From the NCBI GenBank assembly GCA_019752555.1, contig JAIELY010000001.1:62001-126000 (forward strand): a stretch of DNA of 64,000 bases, read 5' to 3'. The position numbers and the translations under genes were made by a program. Position 1 is the first letter of the stretch, and each line of letters starts with the position of its first letter. The DNA is from Rhabdochlamydiaceae bacterium. GTDB lineage: Bacteria > Chlamydiota > Chlamydiia > Chlamydiales > Rhabdochlamydiaceae. The notes beneath the pieces are model-generated. The model saw only the letters and a program-made list of their open reading frames with translations. It was not told the DNA's origin and did not search any database. Of this stretch, positions 1 through 8,636 are shown in pieces.

Positions 1-428
1 CCGCTTTTTAACCAAATGACGCCTTGTTGATCAAAGTAAGGCTTGTCGATTCCTTCTGAGATCGTTAACACGATGACTATTTGGCCAGAGTTTAAAGAGA
101 TGTTTTCAGTATGGACAGCTATCGGGCTTCGAACATGTTGGCTTGCGCTATTGCTGATCAGTTGGTTAATTCTATCGACATCTTTGCTGGAAAGACCAAT
201 GAGTTCACCCCTGTTAGAAACGCCAATAAAAATATGACCACCGCGAGAGTTAGAAAACGCGACCATTTCGGCAGCTAAAGAGTCTCCGTTGTGGATATTT
301 TCCTTAAATTGATGCTGACTATCCTCTCCATGGGAGACGATGTTTTCCAATTGAGCCTGTTCATTTTCCCTCTCCATTTCGAAACGGTTCAAAACAGAGA
401 GTCCTGATTCTTTAAGCGTGATATCCAT
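1..428 (-). CDS. AlbA_2 (Schlafen-like) putative DNA/ATP-binding protein, 3'-truncated by the window
   Basis: Reading the minus strand from an ATG at 428 gives an open frame that runs off the window start (about 142 residues seen). Residues about 45-125 resemble the AlbA_2 (divergent AAA_4) domain: an acidic residue before QFKEN, then EMVAFSNSRGG, HIFIGVSNRG, and a DRINQLISN helix. Family members are often annotated as transcriptional regulators or ATP-binding proteins with a C-terminal winged helix, which would lie outside the window. No good Shine-Dalgarno precedes the ATG, so the start could be further in. It is divergent from the rlmN operon. Such genes are sporadic and often mobile. The domain call is fairly sure, the function is not. 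Confidence 0.65.
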   Translation of the reverse strand, partial: MDITLKESGLSVLNRFEMERENEQAQLENIVSHGEDSQHQFKENIHNGDSLAAEMVAFSNSRGGHIFIGVSNRGELIGLSSKDVDRINQLISNSASQHVRSPIAVHTENISLNSGQIVIVLTISEGIDKPYFDQQGVIWLKS

Positions 429-596
429 CAATGTACTTGAAGTGTAATTTTTTCTCGAAACGATTAGAATGCTTTAAAAAGGAGTTATTTCCTATTAAAT
501 TATATAGGATGTAAAAATTTTAGTCGCAAAGAGGCGTGCTTCAAAATGAGCAGCGCGTATGAAATAATTTAATTTCGGCAAAGGAGGAAAAGAGCT

Positions 597-625
597 TTGA
601 TTTCTAGGGGAGTTTCCTATAAAAT
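597..625 (+). promoter_or_regulatory. Putative sigma70-type promoter for the rlmN-pgsA operon
   Basis: TTGATT (597-602) and TAAAAT (620-625) are separated by 17 bases, close to the TTGACA/TATAAT consensus. Initiation would fall near 632, upstream of the first gene. Inferred by eye only. Confidence 0.45.
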
Positions 626-661
626 AGACGAAATTAAATTCTTTAAACTTTGGAGCAGCCG

Positions 662-967
662 ATGCAAATATCCCCTGATAAATACCGCGCCCAAGCTTTG
701 CAGCTCGTGTTTAATTATCTAGCAACTGAGCTCGATTTGGCAAAAAAAGTGGCGTCGTTAACTGAGGCTTTGTATCAATCATCGACAAGCCAAGTGTCGC
801 AAACTAGTATCGAGAATGCTCAGAAATTATTGCAAGAGCACAATGAAGCGCATATTGAATTAGCCAATATTCGAAGAATTAAGGAAGCTTATGTCCGTAC
901 GCTGCAAGAAAATCACGTGATTACTGAAATGCAAAGCGCTCTTTACCTCTATACACCTAAACTTTAA
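662..967 (+). CDS. Small hypothetical helical protein upstream of rlmN
   Basis: A 101-residue protein with no family I recognise. It looks largely alpha-helical and charged, with no signal peptide, no cysteines and no membrane segment. An in-frame TTG at 650 is possible, but the ATG at 662 has GGAG six bases upstream, so I prefer it. It lies 15 bp ahead of rlmN and directly downstream of the promoter at 597-625, so it is probably the first gene of that operon. Being a real gene is supported by operon spacing and clean codon use. No function is proposed. Confidence 0.65.
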   Translation: MQISPDKYRAQALQLVFNYLATELDLAKKVASLTEALYQSSTSQVSQTSIENAQKLLQEHNEAHIELANIRRIKEAYVRTLQENHVITEMQSALYLYTPKL

Positions 968-982
968 AGGCCAGATAATTTC

Positions 983-2047
983 ATGATCCCATTACACGCG
1001 TTAAGTTTAGAAGAGCTCTCTCAGTGGTTTACCACTCACGATGAAAAACCTTTTCGTGCGAAGCAGATCTTTCAGTGGATCTACGAGAAGAAGATTTCGG
1101 ATTGGGAAAAGATGACAGATCTCAATAAAGGGCTGCGTAAAAAATTAAGCGAAGCGTTTACATTAACGACGCTCATTCAAACGCGCGTGCAGCAATCAAA
1201 AGATCATGATACGACAAAATTCCTGTGGCAGCTTTCCGATCAAAAACTTGTGGAATCGGTGCTCATTTGCTCGGGGGATCGGCGCACTGTGTGTGTGTCT
1301 TCTCAAGTCGGATGTCCTGCGCGTTGCGCTTTTTGCGCTTCTGGCAAAGAAGGATTGATTCGCAACCTTACACCTGCAGAAATTTTCGAACAAGTTTATC
1401 AGATCGATCAGTGGCTAGCGGAAAGAGGGGAGCGTGTTTCCCACATCGTTTTTATGGGGATGGGAGAGCCTTTTGAAAATTATGATGCTGTTGTTTCAGC
1501 GATCCGCCTACTTATTGATCCTTCAAGACTTAATATTTCTCAAAGAAGGATTACAGTTTCAACGGTAGGTGTTGTGCAGGGAATCCGGCGTTTAATGGAA
1601 GAAGGATTAAAAGTGAGCTTGGTTTTGTCTCTTCATGCTCCCAATCAGCATATTCGCAAGAAAATCATTCCCTACGCGCGCAAATATGAGCTTGAGGATA
1701 TTCTTGCCGCAATGATCGAGTATGGCCAAAAGACCCATCGAGACATCACCTACGAATATACTCTGATCCAAGGGATCAACGATCGAGCAGAGCATGCAGA
1801 AGAATTGTGCCGCCTTTTAAAGCGCCAGCAGTGCACTGTGAATTTAATTCCCTATAATCCCGTTCCGGGACTGCGCTTATCTCGGCCGGATAAAGATAAA
1901 ATCGAGGCGTTTAAGCAGATTTTAACAGATGCGGGAATTGTAACGACCTGGCGTTATACGAAAGGTAAGGATATTGCAGCTGCTTGCGGACAGTTGGCTC
2001 TTCAAGAGGCGAGCGCTTCAAAAGCCCTAAACATCGTAAATCCGTAG
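983..2047 (+). CDS. rlmN: Dual-specificity 23S rRNA A2503 / tRNA A37 C2-methyltransferase (radical SAM)
   Basis: RlmN methylates C2 of A2503 in 23S rRNA, and in many bacteria A37 of some tRNAs, using a 4Fe-4S cluster and two SAM molecules. The 354-residue length is typical. The radical-SAM cysteines are visible as CPARCAFC near residues 111-118. The SAM-binding GMGEP motif lies near 160, and the second conserved cysteine, the methyl carrier, is in AAACGQL near 336. The N-terminal domain carries the usual FRAKQIFQW helix. The next gene is pgsA, 60 bp downstream on the same strand. No anomalies. Confidence 0.95.
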   Translation: MIPLHALSLEELSQWFTTHDEKPFRAKQIFQWIYEKKISDWEKMTDLNKGLRKKLSEAFTLTTLIQTRVQQSKDHDTTKFLWQLSDQKLVESVLICSGDRRTVCVSSQVGCPARCAFCASGKEGLIRNLTPAEIFEQVYQIDQWLAERGERVSHIVFMGMGEPFENYDAVVSAIRLLIDPSRLNISQRRITVSTVGVVQGIRRLMEEGLKVSLVLSLHAPNQHIRKKIIPYARKYELEDILAAMIEYGQKTHRDITYEYTLIQGINDRAEHAEELCRLLKRQQCTVNLIPYNPVPGLRLSRPDKDKIEAFKQILTDAGIVTTWRYTKGKDIAAACGQLALQEASASKALNIVNP

Positions 2048-2107
2048 ATAAAAATTAGGGGAATGAGTATATCTTTTAAAAACAGCTTCTCGAGAGGAAG
2101 ATAAGGT

Positions 2108-2701
2108 ATGAGCATTGCATTATTTTTGACATTATCCCGTATCTTGCTCGGCCCGATCTTTCTGATCGTGTACCTTTACTATTCTTCCTTTGGGATCACC
2201 CTTTCCTGGTTGCCCTATCTCCTGCTTGCTCTTGCGGGAATCTCTGAGCTCTCCGATCTTTTTGATGGGAAAATGGCGCGCCGGCATAATAAAGTGACAG
2301 ATTTAGGTAAACTGCTCGATCCGATGGCAGATAGCATTTTTCGTTTGTCGGTACTCTTATCCTTCACTCAAGGAATTATTCAACTCCCATTGCTCCTTGT
2401 TTGTATCTTCTTCTACCGAGATATGATCATCAGCACGCTCCGTACTCTTTGCGCTCTAAGGGGTGTTGCCTTAGCAGCTCGGATGTCGGGAAAAATTAAG
2501 GCTGTGATTCAAGCTGTTGTGATTTTCTTTATTCTTATTCTCATGATCCCTTATTCCATGGGATGCTTAGAGCTCAGCCTGTTGCAGGCAATGAGTTTTT
2601 ATAGTGTCTTTTTAGGAGTGGCTTATACCGTTTATTCCGGTATTGAATACATTTATGCTAATCGTAAATACATTCAAAAGGGGCTAGGCTTGTCAGCTTA
2701 G
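2108..2701 (+). CDS. pgsA: CDP-diacylglycerol-glycerol-3-phosphate 3-phosphatidyltransferase
   Basis: This inner-membrane enzyme makes phosphatidylglycerol phosphate from CDP-diacylglycerol and glycerol 3-phosphate. The 197-residue protein has several membrane helices. It carries the complete CDP-alcohol phosphatidyltransferase signature near residues 50-75: D-G-x2-A-R, then G, then two Asp in LLDPMAD. GAGGA and AAGG precede the ATG. From memory it corresponds to CT797 of C. trachomatis, which likewise lies next to glgA. The convergent gene ends only 10 bp away, with no obvious terminator between them. Confidence 0.93.
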   Translation: MSIALFLTLSRILLGPIFLIVYLYYSSFGITLSWLPYLLLALAGISELSDLFDGKMARRHNKVTDLGKLLDPMADSIFRLSVLLSFTQGIIQLPLLLVCIFFYRDMIISTLRTLCALRGVALAARMSGKIKAVIQAVVIFFILILMIPYSMGCLELSLLQAMSFYSVFLGVAYTVYSGIEYIYANRKYIQKGLGLSA

Positions 2702-2711
2702 AAAACTGAGC

Positions 2712-3233
2712 TTAAGAGAGCGCCTTCCTCTCTCTATAATCATTTTTAATTCTACAAGAGATTTGGAATAGGCTTGTTTTTAAGATTTGGCGTTGCGCTT
2801 TATCTAAATAGTGCTTTCTCCCATATTTATGTATGTAGACAAGGCTTGAGGGATTGGAGCGTAAATACTGCTCTCCAATTAAAATGTAGATTTGTCTACG
2901 CACGGAACCAGGCAAACAGTTGAATTTTTCCAGGAGTAAGTTTGTGGTCAGTGTTTCAAGCCGCTGGATTCTATTACTGTATCTTAACTTAGAAATCCTG
3001 CCTGCTAGGAATTCAGATTGATGAGCTTTATATTGCAAAGTGTAGTCATCGATTACGCTCATGAGATTTGAGAGTTTTTCAAGAATCGCCAGGGTTTCTT
3101 TGGGGTAGTCGGAAATAGATGAGGGGGCTGAATGGATCAAACGAGCGTGGGGGCTTGCCTTCAAGCTTTGAGAGTCTGCGAGCTCGGGAGAAGCCCATAC
3201 TGAATATGTTGTTTTTGAGCTAATAATTGACAT
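2712..3233 (-). CDS. Hypothetical chlamydial protein, possible effector-like orphan
   Basis: A 173-residue protein with no recognised domain. The N-terminal 45 residues are rich in Ser, Ala and Pro and look disordered. The rest is basic and helical, ending in a strongly basic tail (KNDYRERKAL). No hydrophobic signal peptide is present. An unstructured Ser-rich N-terminus on a helical body is common in T3SS substrates, but that is only inference. A completely AT-rich promoter (3270-3298) precedes it and resembles those of the LRR genes at 48-52 kb. It is convergent with pgsA. Confidence 0.6.
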   Translation of the reverse strand: MSIISSKTTYSVWASPELADSQSLKASPHARLIHSAPSSISDYPKETLAILEKLSNLMSVIDDYTLQYKAHQSEFLAGRISKLRYSNRIQRLETLTTNLLLEKFNCLPGSVRRQIYILIGEQYLRSNPSSLVYIHKYGRKHYLDKAQRQILKTSLFQISCRIKNDYRERKALS

Positions 3234-3269
3234 AGGCTTTGTCTTAATTAAATTAATTGTCTTTAATTA

Positions 3270-3298
3270 ATTTTATTTTATTTATTAATATAATTCAA
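3270..3298 (-). promoter_or_regulatory. AT-rich promoter of the 2712-3233 gene
   Basis: On the minus strand, TTGAAT (3298-3293) and TAAAAT (3275-3270) are 17 bases apart, in a stretch of almost pure A and T. The -10 is followed by TAATT, as in the promoters at 50385-50413, 52333-52361 and 53679-53708. Confidence 0.45.
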
Positions 3299-3334
3299 TT
3301 AAAATCTGCGTCCCCCCTGTAATTAAAAATTTAA

Positions 3335-4828
3335 TTATGTGTTTAGAAGTTTTTTGTATAGCATTACATATTGAGGCGTTGCGTGTCTCCAGCTAAAATC
3401 CATGCCGATCCCTTGCTTAATCAAGGTGCGCCATGAGCTCCTATCATCTGTGTAGAGTTTTAAGGCTCGGTCTAAGGCCCAATAGACCCCCTGTTCATCT
3501 GGGTGCTCAAAGGTAAAGCCGTTGCGCTCTAGTGAAGGTTTTGATGAGGTATCGATGTCAAAGACTGTATCAGCTAAGCCTCCTGTCACCCGTGCAATCG
3601 GGATAGTTCCATAGCGCAGGGCAATCAGCTGTGTGAGTCCGCAGGGTTCAAACAGAGAGGGGATGATAAACATGTCTGCGGCAGCAAAGATCAGGTGTGC
3701 TAAAGTCTCATCGTTTTCAAAAATAAGAGCAACATCGGGGTTTGCTTTTAAGTCCTGTCTCAGCTGTTCAAATTCCTGCTGGATTTCCGGGATTTGAGTT
3801 GTTCCGAGTAAAATAAATTGTCCCCCTTTTTCCAACGTACGCAATAAGGCAGCTTTGAGCAGTCGAGGGGATTTTTGAGGAACAAGACGCGTGATAGAGC
3901 AGACAAGAGGAGCGTTCGACGGGCGGATCGAGAGGATCTTGCACAGGTGGCGCCGGTTCTCTTGTTTTCCTGCAAGAAGCTCTGTGAGTTGTTCTTCCTC
4001 TCTTACTCGATGAGTTGCGTATTTCCGCGTGAGAAGTGGGTCTTTTTCCGGGTCCCAGAATTCCTCGTCAATTCCATTTAAGATGCCGCTGAGTTTGTGC
4101 TGGTGTGCGATGAGTGTCTCATGCAATCCGCAACCCCCTTCAACGGTAAGGATTTCTTGTTGGTAGTTTGGAGACACAGTTGTGATCGCATCGCTATAAA
4201 TAATTCCGCCTTTCAAAATATTTGCGAGATTAGTTGCTACAGGGTCTTGCATTTTATCGCGAGTAAAGACCCTTTCTTGTTTCAATCCTAAAGAGGTCAA
4301 TAAGGAGGGGGGGCATTTGGCTTGATGTTCAAGATTATGAATCGTAAGAAGTGTTTTTGCGCTCTGCTTATCATATGTTTCTTGCTGCAGCACTGCGATG
4401 AGTGCCGAGGGCCAATCGTGTAAGTGCAGGACGTCCGGGGCTTGCTCTCTTTGTCGGATAAAGCCAAGTGCTGCAGCTGAAAAAATGGAAAATCTCTCCA
4501 AATCGTCAGCGCAGCCATAAATCATGCCTCGGTTGAAAAGATTAGCAGGGGGGAGCGACTCAATAAGGAGCAGTTTTAGGTCCTCGAAATAAGCAGACCA
4601 GATGGTATGAGAGTAGCAAACTCCGTTAATTTCTAGGTTGACATGAGGGGACTCAGGCCGAAGATCTTTAAGTTTGTCAAGGGGGATCGAGTCATACTTG
4701 GGAAGGACGATCTCTACCTTGTGGTTAAGTCGAACAAGTTCTTTAGAAAGACCGTAAATAACGTCTCCCAATCCCCCAACTTTTGCAATAGGAGCCAGCT
4801 CTGAGGCGATTTGAATGACGTGTATCAT
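3335..4828 (-). CDS. glgA: Glycogen synthase (ADP-glucose)
   Basis: GlgA is a GT5-family enzyme that extends alpha-1,4-glucan from ADP-glucose. Glycogen metabolism is a conserved chlamydial trait. The 497-residue length fits. The N-terminal substrate motif KVGGLGDV is at about residues 17-24. HLHDWPSAL lies near 137, and the GT-B C-terminal domain has PSLFEPCGLTQL near 390 with the conserved Glu. In C. trachomatis glgA (CT798, recalled) lies between pgsA and ctc, as here. It is divergent from tRNA-Gln and prs. malQ, at 33 kb, would act in the same pathway. Confidence 0.95.
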   Translation of the reverse strand: MIHVIQIASELAPIAKVGGLGDVIYGLSKELVRLNHKVEIVLPKYDSIPLDKLKDLRPESPHVNLEINGVCYSHTIWSAYFEDLKLLLIESLPPANLFNRGMIYGCADDLERFSIFSAAALGFIRQREQAPDVLHLHDWPSALIAVLQQETYDKQSAKTLLTIHNLEHQAKCPPSLLTSLGLKQERVFTRDKMQDPVATNLANILKGGIIYSDAITTVSPNYQQEILTVEGGCGLHETLIAHQHKLSGILNGIDEEFWDPEKDPLLTRKYATHRVREEEQLTELLAGKQENRRHLCKILSIRPSNAPLVCSITRLVPQKSPRLLKAALLRTLEKGGQFILLGTTQIPEIQQEFEQLRQDLKANPDVALIFENDETLAHLIFAAADMFIIPSLFEPCGLTQLIALRYGTIPIARVTGGLADTVFDIDTSSKPSLERNGFTFEHPDEQGVYWALDRALKLYTDDRSSWRTLIKQGIGMDFSWRHATPQYVMLYKKLLNT

Positions 4829-4944
4829 AAAAAACTCGTGTTAAATTAATTTTTTTTATTCTATTTTCTGATTTGAGGCTACTTAAAAATTCAAGGAAGA
4901 CGCCATGGGGTCGGGATATTTGCTAGGCGAAATAAAATTCCGTG

Positions 4945-4973
4945 TTGCAAATAAATCTTCATCCGACTAGCAT
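4945..4973 (+). promoter_or_regulatory. Putative promoter for tRNA-Gln
   Basis: TTGCAA (4945-4950) and TAGCAT (4968-4973) are 17 bases apart, about 33 bases upstream of the tRNA. The -10 matches consensus in four of six positions. Confidence 0.35.
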
Positions 4974-5006
4974 GGTGCTCATTATAAATTTTGACTAAAG
5001 ATGTGA

Positions 5007-5078
<72 letters not shown>

Positions 5079-5145
5079 ATCGTCAACTTCTAGGTTTAAC
5101 GTAAGAATTAAACCAAAGAAAAGACAAATTACCTAAGCAATACTG

Positions 5146-6081
5146 ATGGCAAGCGAACAGTCAATGATGCTTTTTGCTGGCACTTCTCATCCAGAGATGG
5201 CTAAGCAATTAGCAGCTTGTCTGAAGTTGAATTTAGGAAAAGCGATCATCGAAACATTTCCAGATGGCGAGATAGGCGTTCAAATTTTAGAGAGCGTCCG
5301 TGGCCGGGATGTCTTCGTCCTGCAGACTATCGCACGACGTCCCAGTTTCTATCTCATGGAATTGTTAATATTGGTCGATGCTTTGAAGCGCTCGTCAGCG
5401 CGGTCGATTGTAGCTGTCATACCTCACTATGGATATGCGCGGCAGGATCGAAGGGGAAGTGGGCGTGAGCCTATCACTGCAAAGCTCGTGGCAAATTTGC
5501 TCGAGAAAGCGGGAGTAACCCGTGTGTTGACGATGGATCTGCATACTGAGCAGATTCAGGGATTTTTTGATATCCCGCTCGATAACCTCTATGCGCGCCC
5601 TAGACTTGTGGAGGCGGTAGAAAAGCTGAAGTTGAATAAGCTAGTCGTTGTGACTCCAGACATTGGAAGCATTAAACTCGCTAGGTCTTATTCGGAAGCT
5701 TTGGGTGTCGAACTTGCAATTATTGATAAGCGTCGTATCAATGCGGAACAGGTCGAAACAAACGCCCTGATCGGTAATGTGGAAGGATGTGATGTCCTCC
5801 TCATCGATGATGTGTGCTCGACAGGAGGAACGCTCAAGAAGGCGTCCTGGGTGTGTAAAAAGGCGGGTGCAAATCGGATTTGCGCTGCTGTCACTCACGG
5901 ATTGATCATCGGAACAGCGTTCGAGGAAAGTGCGATTGAAAAAATGTTGATAACTGATACGGTTCCCGTATTGGAAGAAACAGATCGAAGTAAATTAGAG
6001 ATCGTTTCTGTTGCGCCACTTTTTGGAAAGGCGATTGAGTATATGATCGGTGCCAAATCCATTTCCTCCCTGTATTCTTAA
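5146..6081 (+). CDS. prs: Ribose-phosphate pyrophosphokinase
   Basis: Prs makes PRPP from ribose 5-phosphate and ATP, feeding nucleotide, NAD, His and Trp synthesis. The 311-residue length is standard. Family motifs include HYGYARQDR near 92, DLHTEQIQGFF near 129, TPDIGS near 170 and the PRPP-binding loop DDVCSTGGTL near 222. Here the usual D-T-A-G-T is S-T-G-G-T. I do not recall prs at this position in Chlamydiaceae, where glgA is followed by ctc, so it may be a lineage-specific gene at a conserved junction. A short inverted repeat (CTTAAGG/CCTTAAG) overlaps its stop but has no T-run. Confidence 0.93.
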   Translation: MASEQSMMLFAGTSHPEMAKQLAACLKLNLGKAIIETFPDGEIGVQILESVRGRDVFVLQTIARRPSFYLMELLILVDALKRSSARSIVAVIPHYGYARQDRRGSGREPITAKLVANLLEKAGVTRVLTMDLHTEQIQGFFDIPLDNLYARPRLVEAVEKLKLNKLVVVTPDIGSIKLARSYSEALGVELAIIDKRRINAEQVETNALIGNVEGCDVLLIDDVCSTGGTLKKASWVCKKAGANRICAAVTHGLIIGTAFEESAIEKMLITDTVPVLEETDRSKLEIVSVAPLFGKAIEYMIGAKSISSLYS

Positions 6082-6220
6082 GGTGAAGCCTTAAGTGTAC
6101 TCTCTGTCGTGATTAACAATGAATAGAACGCCTCATAAAGAGGCATCCTGCAGTCACCTTGCGTTTAACGCTTATGGGTGTGTTGGAACCGAATAACATT
6201 ATTCCTTTGGGGAGATCCAT

Positions 6221-6778
6221 ATGAAACTCACAATGAAACCGCGTACCGGTGAAAAGAAGAGTGATATTAAGCAGATTCGACGAGAAGGCGATATTCCTGC
6301 TGTTATTTACTCTGCAAAAACTCAACCGGAAAAACTCATTATCGTTGGCCCCGAGTTTGGCGCCATCTTGCGCGGAGTGAAACCAGGCCAGTTGCCCACA
6401 ACTGTGTTTACTCTTAGTGATGGAAAAAGAGAGCGCAAAGCGATCATTAAAGACATTCAGTATCATTTAACCTCTTATCGAGTGTCTCACATCGACTTTG
6501 AAGAATTAAGTGATGATGTTGCTGTAAGCGTCAAAGTGCCTATTAATTGCGTCGGAATCGCAGATTGTCAAGGGATTAAACTCGGCGGTTTTTTACGTCA
6601 GGTGATCCGCCACGTGAAAGTCGAGTGCTTGCCAAAAAATATTCCCTCTCAATTTTTGATCGATGTGAAGGATTTGGGAATGCGCCAATCCAAGCGATTA
6701 AGAGATCTTATTCTTCCAGCGGGCGTTAAGTTGCTTGCTGCTGCAGAAGAAGTAATTGTAGTGATTGCGAAACGTTAA
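6221..6778 (+). CDS. rplY: 50S ribosomal protein L25 (CTC family)
   Basis: A 185-residue protein of the long L25/CTC class that binds 5S rRNA. The N-terminal part has the L25 fold (R-x-GDIPAVIYS, then IKDIQYH...HIDFEEL). The C-terminal TL5/CTC beta domain ends with a VKLLAAAEEVIVVI strand. A GGGGAG Shine-Dalgarno precedes the ATG. Order rplY-pth-rpsF-rpsR-rplI matches CT799-CT803 as I recall. The 139-bp leader contains a small hairpin (GCCTC/GAGGC near 6130) of unknown role. Confidence 0.95.
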   Translation: MKLTMKPRTGEKKSDIKQIRREGDIPAVIYSAKTQPEKLIIVGPEFGAILRGVKPGQLPTTVFTLSDGKRERKAIIKDIQYHLTSYRVSHIDFEELSDDVAVSVKVPINCVGIADCQGIKLGGFLRQVIRHVKVECLPKNIPSQFLIDVKDLGMRQSKRLRDLILPAGVKLLAAAEEVIVVIAKR

Positions 6779-6785
6779 AAGTTAG

Positions 6786-7391
6786 ATGAAAGAGAACCAC
6801 TTAATTGTAGGACTTGGGAATCCAGGAAAAGGGTATCAAGATACTCGTCATAATGTCGGGTTTCAAGTCGTGCAAGGCTTTGCAAAAGCGCGTGGCATCT
6901 GTTTTCGACATTCTTCTGATTTCATTGGAGAAGTTACCCAATGTGAATTTCAGGAGAGAAAAATGACCCTATTGCTGCCGACGACATATATGAACAGCAG
7001 TGGAGATGCAGTGCGTCGGTGCATCGCCTATTATAAAATACCTGTCGAAAACCTGATCATCGTTTGTGATGACATTGCTCTAGATCTTGGAATGATGAGA
7101 ATCCGAGCGAGAGGCAGTGACGGCGGGCATAATGGGTTGAAAAGTGTTGCGGCGCATTTAGGGACGCAATATTACGCTCGGTTTCGAATTGGTGTTGGCT
7201 CTCCTGAAGGCAAAGGCCTAGCTGATTATGTTCTGGGGCGTTTTACCTCAGAAGAGAAGCCGGTAGTGGAAAAGGTTGTAGAAAAAGCGATAGCCATCCT
7301 CGAGCTGTGGATGACTGCCGGGATTGCTGCGGCGATGCAGAAGGCCAATGCCCGGGATACAAATGTAGATAACAAGAATTCGGAAACTTAG
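6786..7391 (+). CDS. pth: Peptidyl-tRNA hydrolase
   Basis: Pth releases peptides from prematurely dropped peptidyl-tRNA. The 201-residue length is typical. Hallmarks are GLGNPGKGYQDTRHNVG with the catalytic His near residue 22, the Asn in TTYMNSSG near 68, and the Asp in VCDDIALD near 95. The conserved DGGHNGLKS follows near 115. It starts 7 bp after rplY, so the two are presumably translated from one message. Nothing odd. Confidence 0.96.
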   Translation: MKENHLIVGLGNPGKGYQDTRHNVGFQVVQGFAKARGICFRHSSDFIGEVTQCEFQERKMTLLLPTTYMNSSGDAVRRCIAYYKIPVENLIIVCDDIALDLGMMRIRARGSDGGHNGLKSVAAHLGTQYYARFRIGVGSPEGKGLADYVLGRFTSEEKPVVEKVVEKAIAILELWMTAGIAAAMQKANARDTNVDNKNSET

Positions 7392-7400
7392 GAGAAACAC

Positions 7401-7742
7401 ATGTCTAAGCAAGGGGAGCATCTTTACGAAGGGATGTACATCTTGAGCGCGACACTCAGTGATGATGCGCGGCAAAAAGCGCTAGAGAAAATCACAAGCG
7501 GTATTACAACGCGCGGTGGTGAAATCTGTAAAATGTTTGATCAAGGGCGTCGTAAGCTTGCATATGAAATCAATAACAAGCGCGAAGGCTACTATTACAT
7601 CTTGTATTTTTCGATCTCAACAAAGGTCATGAACGATCTTTGGAGAGAGTATCATCTGAACGAAGATCTCTTGCGCTTTTTAACTTTGCGCACTGAGAGC
7701 GTTCCAGAAAAACTAGAATTTAAATCGATTGTTCAAGAGTAA
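7401..7742 (+). CDS. rpsF: 30S ribosomal protein S6
   Basis: The 113-residue protein has the S6 ferredoxin-like fold, with YEGMYILS at the N-terminus and the basic GRRKLAYEINNKREGYYYILYF core. It binds 16S rRNA together with S18, encoded next. GGAGA precedes the ATG. Order pth-rpsF-rpsR-rplI is conserved in Chlamydiae. Confidence 0.96.
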   Translation: MSKQGEHLYEGMYILSATLSDDARQKALEKITSGITTRGGEICKMFDQGRRKLAYEINNKREGYYYILYFSISTKVMNDLWREYHLNEDLLRFLTLRTESVPEKLEFKSIVQE

Positions 7743-7751
7743 AGGAGTCTT

Positions 7752-8015
7752 ATGTCCACTACAGAAGCTTATTCAAAAAAAGCGCCTATGGAAGGAATTT
7801 TTGTCAGAAAGCGCAAGCAGTGCCCTTTTACAGCAGCTGGCATTCGCCATATCGATTACAAAGACATCAACACGCTTTATCAGTTTATCACTGAGCGTGG
7901 AAAAATTATCCCTCGTCGCATCACTGGTGTTTCTGCGTATCATCAGAGACATTTAGCTCAAGCGATTAAAAGAGCACGACACATGGCTCTGTTGCCGTTT
8001 GTCTCTCAAGATTAA
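7752..8015 (+). CDS. rpsR: 30S ribosomal protein S18
   Basis: An 87-residue protein with the S18 signature [19 protein letters not shown], then [13 protein letters not shown] and [11 protein letters not shown] single cysteine (KQCPF) remains near the N-terminus. AAAGGAG lies upstream of the ATG, nine bp after rpsF. Confidence 0.96.
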   Translation: MSTTEAYSKKAPMEGIFVRKRKQCPFTAAGIRHIDYKDINTLYQFITERGKIIPRRITGVSAYHQRHLAQAIKRARHMALLPFVSQD

Positions 8016-8038
8016 GCTCAAAGGAGAAATGAATTCAT

Positions 8039-8554
8039 ATGGGAAATCAATTATTACTCCTCGAAGACGTCGAGGACCTAGGGCGAAGCGGGGATCTTGT
8101 CAGCGTTAAGCCAGGCTATGCACGCAATTTTTTGCTTCCGCAGAAAAAAGCTGTCGTTGCAGATAAATATACGTTGCGATTGCAAGCGCGTCTCAAAGAA
8201 GAGCGTGCAAAGCAAGCGGAAATTGATCGTAAAGATTCTGAAGATTTAGCGCGTCAGATCGACGGTGCAGTCATCATTATGCAAGTTAAAGTCGATCCAG
8301 ATGGTCATATGTATGGATCTGTGACTGCTTTAGATATCGTTCGGCATTTCGATGCTCAGGGAATCAAGCTTGAGAAGCGGAGCGTCTTACTGGCGTCTCC
8401 AATTAAATCCACCGGAGTCTATCCGCTGAATTTAAAACTTAAAGAAGGCGTTCCTGCGCTTGTAACGTTAAAGGTCTTTAGCGAAGCGCAAATTGCAGCT
8501 GATGCTTTAGCTCAGCAAAATCCTGCCGAGTCTTCTCAAGAAGAGATGTCATAA
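8039..8554 (+). CDS. rplI: 50S ribosomal protein L9
   Basis: A 171-residue L9. The N-terminal domain binds 23S rRNA (LLEDVEDLG, then VKPGYARNFLLPQKKAV). A long connecting helix follows (LKEERAKQAEIDRKDSEDLARQI starts it), then the C-terminal domain with DGHMYGSVTALDI. A Gln/Glu/Ser-rich tail of about 20 residues extends past the usual end. It is the last gene of the ribosomal block, and a hairpin terminator follows at 8596-8617. Confidence 0.95.
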   Translation: MGNQLLLLEDVEDLGRSGDLVSVKPGYARNFLLPQKKAVVADKYTLRLQARLKEERAKQAEIDRKDSEDLARQIDGAVIIMQVKVDPDGHMYGSVTALDIVRHFDAQGIKLEKRSVLLASPIKSTGVYPLNLKLKEGVPALVTLKVFSEAQIAADALAQQNPAESSQEEMS

Positions 8555-8595
8555 AGTTGCAGAAAACCTTTAGTTTAGGTTCTTTCTATTTGTTG

Positions 8596-8617
8596 AGCGG
8601 AGGTGTACCTCCGCTCC
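8596..8617 (+). terminator. Hairpin terminator after rplI
   Basis: A perfect 9-bp stem (GAGCGGAGG / CCTCCGCTC) with a TGTA loop, followed by a weak T-rich tract. It lies 41 bp past the rplI stop and 20 bp before ispE, so it may terminate or attenuate. Confidence 0.65.
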
Positions 8618-8636
8618 GTTAATTTTATAGAGACTT

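Noticed and set aside
597-725. TTG-initiated short open frame behind a strong AAAGGAGG site
   Set aside because: It overlaps the predicted promoter and runs in another frame through the 662-967 gene. Composition is not coding-like and it stops inside the real gene.
6077-6095. Terminator after prs (CTTAAGG/CCTTAAG)
   Set aside because: The stem has only 7 bp, includes the stop codon and lacks a T-run.
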